A stretch of DNA of 64,000 bases from JAEZBP01 sp963832725 (lineage in GTDB: Bacteria; Myxococcota_A; Polyangia; Polyangiales; Sandaracinaceae): NCBI GenBank assembly GCA_963832725.1, contig CAWHVG010000005.1, positions 558,001 to 622,000 of the forward strand, read 5' to 3'. The notes under the pieces were generated by a model. That model saw only the letters and a program-made list of their open reading frames with translations. It was not told the origin of the DNA and made no database searches. The translations under genes were made by a program, and so were the position numbers. Shown here in pieces: positions 1 through 7,960 of the stretch (within the stretch, counting starts at the first letter, position 1; each line of letters starts with the position of its first letter).

Positions 1-853
1 GCTCCTCGAGCACGAAGTCGGCGAAGTCGGGGTATCCGAGCAGCGTCGCCTTCTCCCGCCGCAGCTCCACGATGCGCGCGATGAGGGGGCGGTTGTCGCG
101 CTCGCCCGAGGCGGCGCGGGTGTTGTAGGCGCGCCAGAGCGTCTCGCGGATGGAGGCGTCGTCGAGGTAGCTGAGGACCGCGATCAAGCTCGGCGCGTGG
201 AGGGTGAAACGATAGCCCTCCTGCCCCTTGGACTCGGCCGAGGCGCGGGCCGCCTTGCGGGCGCTCTCCGGCAGCCCCGCGAGCTTCGACTCGTCGGTGA
301 CAATCCGCTCGAACGCGTTCGTCTCGTCGAGCAGGTTCTGCGAGAAGCGGGTCGTCAGCTTGGCCAGCTCCACGTCGAGCTCGCGCAGCTGGGCCTTGCC
401 GGCCTCGTCGAGCTCCGCGCCGTGGCGGCGGAACTCGCGCAGCGTCTTGTCGAGGAAGCGACGCTTGGTCGGCGAGAGCCGCGAGGCGTCGTCGGTCCGC
501 GCGAACGCGCTCAAGCGCTCGTAGAGCCGCTCGTCGAGCGGGATGGAAGAGTAGAGCTCGCTGACGGCCGGCCGAACGGCGTTGTAGGCCGCGCGCAGCG
601 CGTCACCGGTGGCCACGCTCTCGAGGTGGCCGACGACGCCCATCGCCCGCTCGAGCGGCTCGGTCGCGTCCTCGAGCGCCGCCAGCGTGTTGGCGTAGGT
701 CGGTGGGCTCGCGTCCTCGCCGATGGTCGCCAGGCTCGCCTTGGCGCGCTCGATGAGGACCGCGACGGCGGGCTCCACGTGCTCGGCGCGGATGCGGTCG
801 AAGGGGATGAGGTGTCCCAAATCGACGAGGGGGTTCTCGGCCGTGTCGCTCAT
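1..853 (-). CDS. M3-family oligopeptidase (oligopeptidase A-like), 3' end outside window
   Basis: Reading from an ATG at 853 gives an uninterrupted frame to the window edge (about 284 residues), beginning MSDTAENPLVDLG. The helical N-terminal part has the phrases typical of M3 zinc oligopeptidases: PTYANTLAALEDAT near residues 45-60, then KRRFLDKTLREFRRHG, with ELDVELAKL further on. In the family this region forms the substrate-channel cap; the HExxH zinc site lies in the missing C-terminal half, so activity cannot be judged here. The role is presumably cytoplasmic degradation of short peptides, inferred from the family. It is the last complete start on this strand and is separated from the respiratory operon by 95 bases. 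Confidence 0.85.
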   Translation of the reverse strand, partial: MSDTAENPLVDLGHLIPFDRIRAEHVEPAVAVLIERAKASLATIGEDASPPTYANTLAALEDATEPLERAMGVVGHLESVATGDALRAAYNAVRPAVSELYSSIPLDERLYERLSAFARTDDASRLSPTKRRFLDKTLREFRRHGAELDEAGKAQLRELDVELAKLTTRFSQNLLDETNAFERIVTDESKLAGLPESARKAARASAESKGQEGYRFTLHAPSLIAVLSYLDDASIRETLWRAYNTRAASGERDNRPLIARIVELRREKATLLGYPDFADFVLEE

Positions 854-948
854 GGCGCGGATATAGTCAGTCGCGCCTCGGGGCACAAACGAACGATGGC
901 TCCTGCGGCTCGAGGTCGGTCGCCGATCGAGCCGCGTGATCGCTGCGG

Positions 949-1473
949 TCAGCTCGAGCTCGACCTCCTGCGCAGGAGGAACCAGCCGATCGGCAGCGCG
1001 GGCCAGACCAGCCAGGGCCAGGCGTCGACCCAGCGCGGCGACGGCCTCTCCACCCTCAGGTCGAGCTCCGCCCGAAGATCGTCGCTCGGGTCGCCAATCC
1101 CGATCTCGATGCGCCAGCGCCCCGGCACGGAGAGCGGCAGCGTCGCGGCCCGATAGAGCTTGTTCGTCGCCGCCCGCTGGGACGCGCGCCTCGTCACCGT
1201 CTCGTGCTCGCCGCTCGCGAGCCGTGCGCGCACTCGTGCTGGGACGTCGGTCCGGATCGCTCCGCTCGCCGCGTCCTGGATCAGCACGCTCACGTCGACG
1301 TCACCCGCGCGCGGCGGCGTCGGCGTCGTGAACACGGTCACCCGATATGGGCCGCGTCGTTCCGAGAAGCGCACCGTCCCGCCATCGGCCAGAGCCGAGG
1401 GCAGCGGCGGAAAGAGGAGCGCACTGACGACGAAACCGACCCAGGCAGCCGCGTGGGCAGGAGCGAGCTTCAC
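949..1473 (-). CDS. FixH/YtkA-like membrane-anchored periplasmic domain protein
   Basis: This 174-residue protein starts at a GTG that overlaps the TGA of the upstream ctaG-type gene, so it is translationally coupled. An N-terminal hydrophobic segment (about residues 6-25) is followed by a beta-rich domain (GPYRVTVFTTPTPPRAGDVDV) of the FixH/YtkA type, then a C-terminal membrane segment (WPWLVWPALPIGWFLL) and Arg-rich stop. FixH-like domains accompany cytochrome oxidase assembly, often in copper delivery. The family call is by general resemblance and the last-gene position in the oxidase operon. No Met/His copper-binding motif stands out, so copper handling is only inference. Confidence 0.6.
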   Translation of the reverse strand: MKLAPAHAAAWVGFVVSALLFPPLPSALADGGTVRFSERRGPYRVTVFTTPTPPRAGDVDVSVLIQDAASGAIRTDVPARVRARLASGEHETVTRRASQRAATNKLYRAATLPLSVPGRWRIEIGIGDPSDDLRAELDLRVERPSPRWVDAWPWLVWPALPIGWFLLRRRSSSS

Positions 1474-3701
1474 ATCATCCCTCGCATGGCCATCGGCTGG
1501 AAGAGCGTCCACAGGCCGACCCCGTAGAGCGCGAGCGCCAACGCGCACCAAGGCCCGGCGGCCCAGAACGCGCGCCCCGCCGGAGCGCGACGAAGGCCGA
1601 CCCGGTAGGCCGCGTAGAGGGTGCCGAGCAAGCCCAGCTGGAGAAGAACGAGCTCGACGTGGAGCACCCAGGGCGCCGCGCCCGAGCACATCGCGCACTG
1701 CGCGGAGATCGCGCCCGCCGAGAGCCTGGCGATCACCGGTCGCGCGGCGTCGAGACCGGTGAGGAAGTGGAACGCGGTGTGTGCCGCCCAGAGGCCCAAC
1801 CCGAGGGGAACGAGGGTGCGGGCGAAGTCGGCGGCCACGGCTCGGGTCGATCCGCGCACGCCTCCGAAGCGCCGCGTCAGCCACACGCTCACCGTGACGG
1901 AGACGAGCGGTGCGAGGACGACGCCCAGCGCGATCTCGACCGCCACGACGACCCAAGGCGGCGAGCCGAGCGCCGCGCTCCACCGGTCCTCGAGCACGAG
2001 CGCCGGCTCCACCATCGCGACCGCATTCACGAGCCCGCCGAAGACCAGCACCAGGACGAGCGCGGTCGTGTCCCAGCGATCACGGAACCTTCCGACACCG
2101 GCGCGTCGGGGATCACGCAGCAGATCGAGCCCCGGCGTCACAGCCATCACCGTCACGTTGTCGTGCGGGCACGCCTGAACACAGTCGAGACAGAAAGTGC
2201 AGTCCATGTTCCCCGACTTGAGCGGCTGAAAGAGGGCCATCTCGCAGCCGGGAGACTGCTCGCTACCGCGGACACACTCGTGAGTCTCACAGCTCTCACA
2301 GACGGATGTCTTGCGGGCTCGCACCTCGCGCGGGGAGACGAGCGACCACACGAAATTGAACTGCCCGATGGGGCACACGTGCTTGCAAAACGCGGCACCC
2401 TCGAAGAACGCGTCGACGGTGGCCGAGGCGACGAAGTAGCCCACGACAATCCAGGCCGTCCAGAACGGGCTCGACCAGAGGGAGAGCGCCTCGTAGGCCC
2501 ACAAGAAGAGCACGAGCAGCAGGACCGCGGGCCACTTGTTGCGCAGCGCTCGGGGCCACCGCCGCCGGCGGATGGGGAGGCGGCGAACGAGCGCCCGTGA
2601 GAGCGTGAACGGGCAGGCCATGCAGACCAGGTTGCCCACCAGCAAGAGCGCGATCACGAGGAGCCCGCGCCAGTAGATCCAGGGGAGCACGCCGGCCGCG
2701 TTCAGCGGCGCCACCTGAGGTCCGATGAGCCCGTCGGCGACCACGAGCACCGCGAGAACGAGCATCACGAGCTGCAATCCGAAGCGGGCGTCGCGGTGGC
2801 GCAGCAGGCGTCCCAGCGGGCTGGCGAGGAGGTCGCCCTCGGGCGCTTCTCGCCTCCCGCCGAGGACCGGGAGCCTCCGCCGCCGCGTCGGGCGCCTCGA
2901 GCGCAAGAGCGAGGGAACGAGGCTCACGGCCGCGACGACGTACGCGACGCATCCGAAGACCCAGAGCAGCGCCCCCGCCGTCGCCTGATCATCGAGAGCA
3001 GACACGCCGAGCACATGGGCCACTCGGGCGTAGTGGGGATAGATCACCCGCGGCGCGAAGGTGATGAACGACGACAGCGCCGTGCCCTGGATCGCCGCCA
3101 CCATCAAGTAAGGAATCAGCCACCAACGGGCCGCGCGGTCCGGCGACCGAGAAGGCGCGACCACCGGCCACCAGAAGAGCAGCGCAGCGGCGAAGAACGC
3201 CCCGTGCTCGAGGTAGTGAAACCGCTGCGAGCGGAGCGTCAGCTCGTAGAGCCCGGGCACGTGCCAGAGCCAGCTCACCAGGGTCAGCACCCCGAGGCGC
3301 ACCGGGAGCGTCGCGGCGGCTCGCGCACTCCGAGCCACCCTGCTCGTCAACACGGCCTTGGCGGCGGGCCGGAGCACCCTCGGCAACCCGTGCGCGAGCG
3401 CGAGACCGGGGCTCGCCGCCGCGAAGAGCACCGGGGCCAGCACCATGAGCAGCAGGTGCTGCACCATGTGCACCGAGAGCAGAAGATCGGAAAAGGGGTC
3501 GATCGGCGAGACCAGCGCGACGAACAACGTCAGCACGCCGAGCGAGAACCACAGGAGCCGGCGCACCGAGGCGTCGCCGACGCCCCTCCGTCGCAGCCGG
3601 GCGTAGCCGCGCAGGTACACCCACATCGCCAGCGCCAGCGGCACGACGACGGAAACGTCCAAGGGCCACGACGCGAAGACCGAGCCCCAGGCCGAGCCCA
3701 C
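1470..3701 (-). CDS. ctaG: CtaG (caa3 oxidase assembly) fused to a membrane polyferredoxin
   Basis: Start GTG at 3701 lies two bases past the stop of the cytochrome b gene; the product is 743 residues. Roughly residues 1-285 are a CtaG domain with seven or so membrane helices and the motifs SPIDPFSD, HMVQHLLLM and WLWHVPGLYE. CtaG is a copper-insertion/assembly factor for caa3-type oxidases. From about residue 290 a second polytopic module carries CMACPF, CKHVCPIGQ, CESCETHEC and the ferredoxin-type CTFCLDCVQACP motif, resembling NapH/NosR/CcoG polyferredoxins, followed by more helices and a CAMC motif. The fusion is continuous in one open frame with no sign of frameshift. The FeS half may supply electrons during metal-centre maturation or link quinol to the complex; that is inference. 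The gene ends by overlapping the FixH-like gene. Confidence 0.85.
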   Translation of the reverse strand: MGSAWGSVFASWPLDVSVVVPLALAMWVYLRGYARLRRRGVGDASVRRLLWFSLGVLTLFVALVSPIDPFSDLLLSVHMVQHLLLMVLAPVLFAAASPGLALAHGLPRVLRPAAKAVLTSRVARSARAAATLPVRLGVLTLVSWLWHVPGLYELTLRSQRFHYLEHGAFFAAALLFWWPVVAPSRSPDRAARWWLIPYLMVAAIQGTALSSFITFAPRVIYPHYARVAHVLGVSALDDQATAGALLWVFGCVAYVVAAVSLVPSLLRSRRPTRRRRLPVLGGRREAPEGDLLASPLGRLLRHRDARFGLQLVMLVLAVLVVADGLIGPQVAPLNAAGVLPWIYWRGLLVIALLLVGNLVCMACPFTLSRALVRRLPIRRRRWPRALRNKWPAVLLLVLFLWAYEALSLWSSPFWTAWIVVGYFVASATVDAFFEGAAFCKHVCPIGQFNFVWSLVSPREVRARKTSVCESCETHECVRGSEQSPGCEMALFQPLKSGNMDCTFCLDCVQACPHDNVTVMAVTPGLDLLRDPRRAGVGRFRDRWDTTALVLVLVFGGLVNAVAMVEPALVLEDRWSAALGSPPWVVVAVEIALGVVLAPLVSVTVSVWLTRRFGGVRGSTRAVAADFARTLVPLGLGLWAAHTAFHFLTGLDAARPVIARLSAGAISAQCAMCSGAAPWVLHVELVLLQLGLLGTLYAAYRVGLRRAPAGRAFWAAGPWCALALALYGVGLWTLFQPMAMRGMM

Positions 3702-3703
3702 AA

Positions 3704-5185
3704 TCAGTCGCCCCGCGCCGCCACGGCGGGCCCCTCCTCGGGCGCCTTCGGCGTGCCTTCCGTGCCCGGCGGGACGCGCTCGTGCTCGTCGAGCGTCTCC
3801 AGGAACGCCACCAGCGCGGTCACCTCCGCCGGCGTGAGCCGCTGGCCATAGGCCGGCATGTTGCCGCCGCCCTGAAGGACCTGACGCACCAGCTCGGGGC
3901 GAGTCAGGCGCGTCGCGACTCCGTCCAACGCCGGCCCCCGCAGACCGCCCGTGCCCCCGAGTTGATGGCAGTTGCGGCAGCTCTTGTACTGCAAGACCGC
4001 CGCGCCCTCGAGCTGCAGCGGGGTTCGACCGCGTACCAGGGACGGGGGAACCGCCGCCTCGGACCACGCGTTCATGTGCGGCGACCAAGGGGCCACCTTC
4101 CCCAGGTACGTGAGGATGAAGAGCGTCGTGAACGCGCCGATGACGAGGAAGACCGAGAGCGGCCGTCGGCTCGGCGCTCGCTCGCCGCCCCGGAAGACGA
4201 ACGGCACGATGCCGATCCCGACGATCAGCACCAAGGGCAGCCCCAGCATGATGACCGTCTCCCACGACGGCGGCACCAGCGCGAGGAGCGCGAAGACGGG
4301 CAAAAAGTACCAATCGGGTCGCGGCTCGGACGACAGGACGCTCGAGTCGGGCGGCGACCCCGGGCCGGAGGGGCCCAACACCACGGCGAGCCCCACGACC
4401 GCGAGCACGACAATCGCCGCAAAGATCCCATCCTTCCAGAAGGCCCGCGGATAGAAGGGCTCGCCCTTCTCGAGCAGCGCCTCGTAGCGAGCATCGTAGG
4501 TCGCAGGATCGACCGTCTCGCCGGGCTTCGGCGGTTCCGAAATCCCCCGCTTGACCACCAGGTACAGGTGGAGGCCCACCGCGCCGATGAGGATGGCGGG
4601 CACGATGAACACGTGCACCGAGAAGAAGCGGGTCACGGTGTCACCGCCGATGTACGAGCCCCCGAGCACCAACCGGATGATGAAGGGCCCGATCCATGGC
4701 ACGCGTCCGACCATCGACGCGAGCACACTCACGCCCCAGTACGCCGAGGCATCCCAGCGTAGGATCTGGCCCGAGAAGCCCATGACCAGCGTGAGCAAGA
4801 AGAGCACTCCGCCCACGAGCCACGTGAGCTCACGCGGATACTTGTACGCGCCGAAGAGGAACACCTGTGTCATGTGAACGCCGATCATGACGATCATTCC
4901 ACTGGCGCTCACGTTGTGGATCGCGCGAACCAGCCACCCGAGCGTAACGTGGTCGTTCAGATTCTGAAGGCTTCCGTATGCGCCCTCCGCCGACGGCACA
5001 TAGAAGGCGGCCAGGATGACTCCCGTCACCACCTGAACGGCGAAGAAGGTGAGCGTGGCGCTACCGAACACGTACCACCAGTTGACGCCCCGCGGCACGG
5101 GGTGCCGGAGCAAAGGTCCGATCGTGCTCTTCAGCTCGAGACGCCGCTCGAACCAGCCGATGAAACGTGACAACTTGGCGCGCAT
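3704..5185 (-). CDS. Cytochrome b (b6/subunit IV fused) with C-terminal cytochrome c domain
   Basis: Start ATG at 5185 (MRAKLSRFIGW) is 13 bases after the Rieske stop. The N-terminal half is cytochrome b6-like, with GVNWWYVFGS, HNVSASGM, HMTQVFLFGAYK and GFSGQILRWD. The C-terminal b domain has the Qo-site region PDWYFLPVFALLAL (a PxWY variant of PEWY). After the last helix (about residue 390) a monoheme cytochrome c domain follows, with CRNCH and a distal-Met region GNMPAYG. The product is the quinol-oxidising core of a bc-type complex III with its c-type electron acceptor covalently attached, at the inner membrane. It is 493 residues, as expected for the fusion. Confidence 0.93.
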   Translation of the reverse strand: MRAKLSRFIGWFERRLELKSTIGPLLRHPVPRGVNWWYVFGSATLTFFAVQVVTGVILAAFYVPSAEGAYGSLQNLNDHVTLGWLVRAIHNVSASGMIVMIGVHMTQVFLFGAYKYPRELTWLVGGVLFLLTLVMGFSGQILRWDASAYWGVSVLASMVGRVPWIGPFIIRLVLGGSYIGGDTVTRFFSVHVFIVPAILIGAVGLHLYLVVKRGISEPPKPGETVDPATYDARYEALLEKGEPFYPRAFWKDGIFAAIVVLAVVGLAVVLGPSGPGSPPDSSVLSSEPRPDWYFLPVFALLALVPPSWETVIMLGLPLVLIVGIGIVPFVFRGGERAPSRRPLSVFLVIGAFTTLFILTYLGKVAPWSPHMNAWSEAAVPPSLVRGRTPLQLEGAAVLQYKSCRNCHQLGGTGGLRGPALDGVATRLTRPELVRQVLQGGGNMPAYGQRLTPAEVTALVAFLETLDEHERVPPGTEGTPKAPEEGPAVAARGD

Positions 5186-5198
5186 CGTCTCTTCTTCG

Positions 5199-5750
5199 TC
5201 AAGCAGGGTGTTCGAAGGTGTTGTGCAGCGTCGGCAGATGACCGCCACGGATCTTCAGATTTCCGTTCACGACCTTCGTGGGATAGCGATACAGCCCTCG
5301 CGGGGGCGGACCCGCCGCCCTGGAGCCGTCCTCGTAGTAGACTCCACCATGGCACGGGCACATGAACAAACCGGACTGGTGAAACCACGACACCGGACAC
5401 CCGAGGTGCGTGCAATTGGGCGCCAGCGCCAAGAACTCCGAGCTGTCCACTCTCCGCACATATGCCGACAGCTTCGCGGTCCCCCCGTCCTCCGGTCGCG
5501 CATGCGGATGGGTGAACGAGATGGTCTGTGTCTCCCCTAACCGAAATTGGTCGACGGGGCCGAGATCGATCCATTGCTCGCGAGGCCGCCGCCCCATCGC
5601 GCCCAGAAGCGCAGTGAGGACGGGCGCAGCGACGGCGACCCCCGCCAGCGTGGCGAGCCCGGCACCAATCTTCTCGAGCCAGCTCCGTCGGGACTGACGT
5701 CCGGTGGTCTCTCCGCCTTCGGCAGTGGTTTGCTCTCGTTCCTCGCTCAT
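5199..5750 (-). CDS. Rieske iron-sulfur protein of the bc complex
   Basis: ATG at 5750 overlaps the TGA of the preceding cytochrome c gene (ATGA). The 183-residue protein has a charged N-terminus with an SRRSWLEKIG stretch resembling a Tat signal, one membrane anchor (about residues 28-50), then the Rieske fold with both cluster-ligand motifs CTHLGCPV and CPCHGG and the loop GPPPRGLYRYP. It would carry the 2Fe-2S cluster that takes the first electron from quinol bound to cytochrome b, encoded immediately downstream. An upstream in-frame ATG exists at 5795 but would intrude into the cytochrome c gene, so 5750 is preferred. Confidence 0.93.
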   Translation of the reverse strand: MSEEREQTTAEGGETTGRQSRRSWLEKIGAGLATLAGVAVAAPVLTALLGAMGRRPREQWIDLGPVDQFRLGETQTISFTHPHARPEDGGTAKLSAYVRRVDSSEFLALAPNCTHLGCPVSWFHQSGLFMCPCHGGVYYEDGSRAAGPPPRGLYRYPTKVVNGNLKIRGGHLPTLHNTFEHPA

Positions 5751-6467
5751 GGTGTCGCTCGCTCCTGCGCGGCGTCCAGCGTTGCGTCGCGCCACGTTCC
5801 GATGAAAGCCACTACATCCGCCACATCTCGTGGCCGCAACTTCTCCAAAAGAGGGGGCATATCGAGATCCTCCCTACCCGTCACCGCCATCCTCCGAAGC
5901 GTGGAGTCCGACATCAGCGCAAGCAGCGCCGGATCGTTCAAAGCGCCGGCCTTTCCCTCGACCCCGTGCCCATCATCGCCGTGGCATTCACCACACGTCG
6001 CCCGAAAGACCTGCTGACCCGCGCTGGCATCGCCCTCGATCGTGGAGCGACCGAGGTCGGCGTCGGTCAGGTAGGTCCGCATGTCCACCACGCGTGGGTC
6101 GTCCGGGAGCGCGCTCCAGCTCGTCCGCATGTAGGAGATCAGCTCGTCGAATCTGATCCGCGCTGAGAGGGCCTCCATGGTCGCCGGCCCACGGAGACAT
6201 CGGCGTGCCCGAGCGGCCTTTCGCGATCACGTCCCGCAGCATCGCGTCGGAGGCGATCGCCAAGAAGACTTCGTCGTTCACGGGGGGTGCGGGCCCGAGC
6301 CTTCCGTCGGCGCCATGGCACCCCTGACAGTGCTGCCCGTAGAGCTCTGCACCGGTGGTAGGCGGTCCCTGCTCGCTCCGTCCATGGCTGGGATCCGCAC
6401 AGCCGGAGCCCGAGCTGGCGGCCAGGGCGACGAGGACGACCGCGGCCAGCGCGCGCACGCCGCTCAC
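5747..6467 (-). CDS. Diheme cytochrome c (frameshifted as sequenced)
   Basis: The gene starts at a GTG (6467) overlapping the TGA of the upstream membrane-protein gene, with a lipoprotein-like signal ending GSGC. The first heme motif is CQGCH (about residue 50) and the second is CGECH in the last third. The frame is broken at 6149-6153: the coding strand reads ATTCGAC where ATCGAC would give continuous LSADQIDELISYM. Deleting one base restores a protein of about 239 residues. In the operon it sits between the oxidase subunits and the Rieske/cytochrome b genes, so it is the natural electron shuttle from the bc module to the caa3 oxidase (inference from context). The single-base break matches the window-wide GATC-to-GATTC pattern and is probably not real. 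Confidence 0.85.
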
Positions 6468-7336
6468 TCCTCGCCTCCGTGCTCCTTCGACGGCGTCTTC
6501 TTCTCGTCGGTGCCGGACGCGCGGCCGTTCGGGTGCCGTGAGGCCACCCGCGCGGTTCGCTCGACCACCACCCCTGCGACCAAGCCGTACGCCAACTGTG
6601 ACCCCACGAACCAAGGCCACGACACGCGCGCGGCGAGGATCGGGTCCAGAACGAAGAGCCCCGAGTGGACGAGCCCCGTCCACAGCAAGGGCGCGACGAC
6701 CCCACCCCAGACGAGGGGCCGCCCCGGCAACATCGGCAGCAGGATGCCGTACAGAAGGCCCAGACCCACCGAGAGGATCGCGTGGACCACGATGCCCACG
6801 AGCAGCCCGGCCAGGGAGAAGTGCTCGAGCCCCGACGAGGCCGAGGCCAGCGACGGCACGACCGCGCCGGCGAGCAGATTCACGGCGTACCAGATGCCGT
6901 GCCCACTGACCAAACCGTAGATCTCGGCCACGGCCGCCATCACCACCCCGCCCGCAGCGCCCCCCTTCGCGCCGGCCGAGTACGGATGGACCTGCGCGGG
7001 AAAGACCCCGCGGTGCTGGGCCACGGGCTGCCGCTTGGTCTTCACCTCCGCGGACACCGCCTCCACCCGACGAACCGGCGCCAAGGGAACGCGCGTGTGG
7101 CTCCGCGGAGAGAAGACGGCCCTCGTCCAACCCACCGCACCGACGATGCCGAACGCAGCGCCCACCAAGGACACGAAGGGATTGGTGACCCAGCCCGCCG
7201 CCAACAACGCAACGCCGGCGGCCGCGAAGAACGGGAACGGCGTAGGCGCGGGCATCTCGATGCTCTCTACGAGCTCGTCGCTCTCGCCCTCTGGTCCGTT
7301 CGATGTCCCTGAGCTCGACAAGACCACCTCAATCAC
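6464..7336 (-). CDS. Polytopic membrane protein of the bc-caa3 operon
   Basis: About 290 residues from a GTG at 7336 that overlaps the coxIII stop. An N-terminal hairpin of two helices (PFPFFAAAGVALLAAGWV, then VSLVGAAFGIVGAVGW) is followed by a soluble linker and four or more helices from about residue 110. The terminal Lys/Glu-rich tail is cytoplasmic. The hairpin resembles small subunit IV-type proteins found in cytochrome oxidase operons of several phyla; the C-terminal helices I do not recognise. Position between coxIII and the diheme cytochrome argues for an accessory subunit of an oxidase or supercomplex. A second GTG three codons downstream is an alternative start. Confidence 0.65.
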   Translation of the reverse strand: MIEVVLSSSGTSNGPEGESDELVESIEMPAPTPFPFFAAAGVALLAAGWVTNPFVSLVGAAFGIVGAVGWTRAVFSPRSHTRVPLAPVRRVEAVSAEVKTKRQPVAQHRGVFPAQVHPYSAGAKGGAAGGVVMAAVAEIYGLVSGHGIWYAVNLLAGAVVPSLASASSGLEHFSLAGLLVGIVVHAILSVGLGLLYGILLPMLPGRPLVWGGVVAPLLWTGLVHSGLFVLDPILAARVSWPWFVGSQLAYGLVAGVVVERTARVASRHPNGRASGTDEKKTPSKEHGGEE

Positions 7337-7956
7337 CGCATGAAGATGTAGACGACCGGAAAGATCACGACCCAGACCGAGTCGACGAGATGCCAGTACC
7401 AGGAGATCAGCTCCTGAACACCCTTGGACCGCTCGAAGCGATGGGCGCTCAGCGACGTAAAGAAGACGATGGCGAGCAGCAGGAGCCCGATCGTCACGTG
7501 GAGCGCGTGAAACCCGACCAAGGTGTAGAACGTCGATCCAAATACGCTCGTCCAAGGCAGCAGGCCTCTGCCGATGAGATCCATCCATTCGAAAGCCGTT
7601 CCGCCGAGGAACACGGCGCCCAGTACGAACGTGGCCGCCCACCAGAGGAGGAACCGTCCTCGCCGCGCCGCCCGCTGGTGGGTGATCGCTCGATGAACGA
7701 AGAGGCTGCTCGCGTAGAGGCAGACCGTTCCAGGGAGCACCACGGAGATGGAGAGCGCTTGCTCCCGGCTGAGCCCGGGCCCCGCCTCACCGGCGTAGTA
7801 CGCATACGTCATGATGAGCGTGCCGAAGAAGGCAATCTCGGTGACGATGAAGGTGAGCATCCCGACCTTCGTCGCGGCTGGGCGATGGGCCTCGGAGGGT
7901 TCGCCACCGCCCTCGGCACCGTCTCGCGTTCGCGTACTGCCATCCGATTTGCTCAT
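7333..7956 (-). CDS. ctaE: Cytochrome c oxidase subunit III
   Basis: Start ATG at 7956 (MSKSDGSTRTR); the stop overlaps the next gene. The 207-residue protein has five helices and subunit III motifs: MLTFIVTEIAFFGTLI near the N-terminus, a central GTAFEWMDL, FYTLVGFHALHVTIGLLLL and the terminal SWYWHLVDSVWVVIFPVVYIF. It is the short, five-helix form usual in caa3-type oxidases. A GTG one codon upstream (7959) is an alternative start but would nearly abut the coxI stop. It belongs to the heme-copper oxidase encoded by the two genes upstream. Confidence 0.94.
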   Translation of the reverse strand: MSKSDGSTRTRDGAEGGGEPSEAHRPAATKVGMLTFIVTEIAFFGTLIMTYAYYAGEAGPGLSREQALSISVVLPGTVCLYASSLFVHRAITHQRAARRGRFLLWWAATFVLGAVFLGGTAFEWMDLIGRGLLPWTSVFGSTFYTLVGFHALHVTIGLLLLAIVFFTSLSAHRFERSKGVQELISWYWHLVDSVWVVIFPVVYIFMR

Positions 7957-7960
7957 CACG

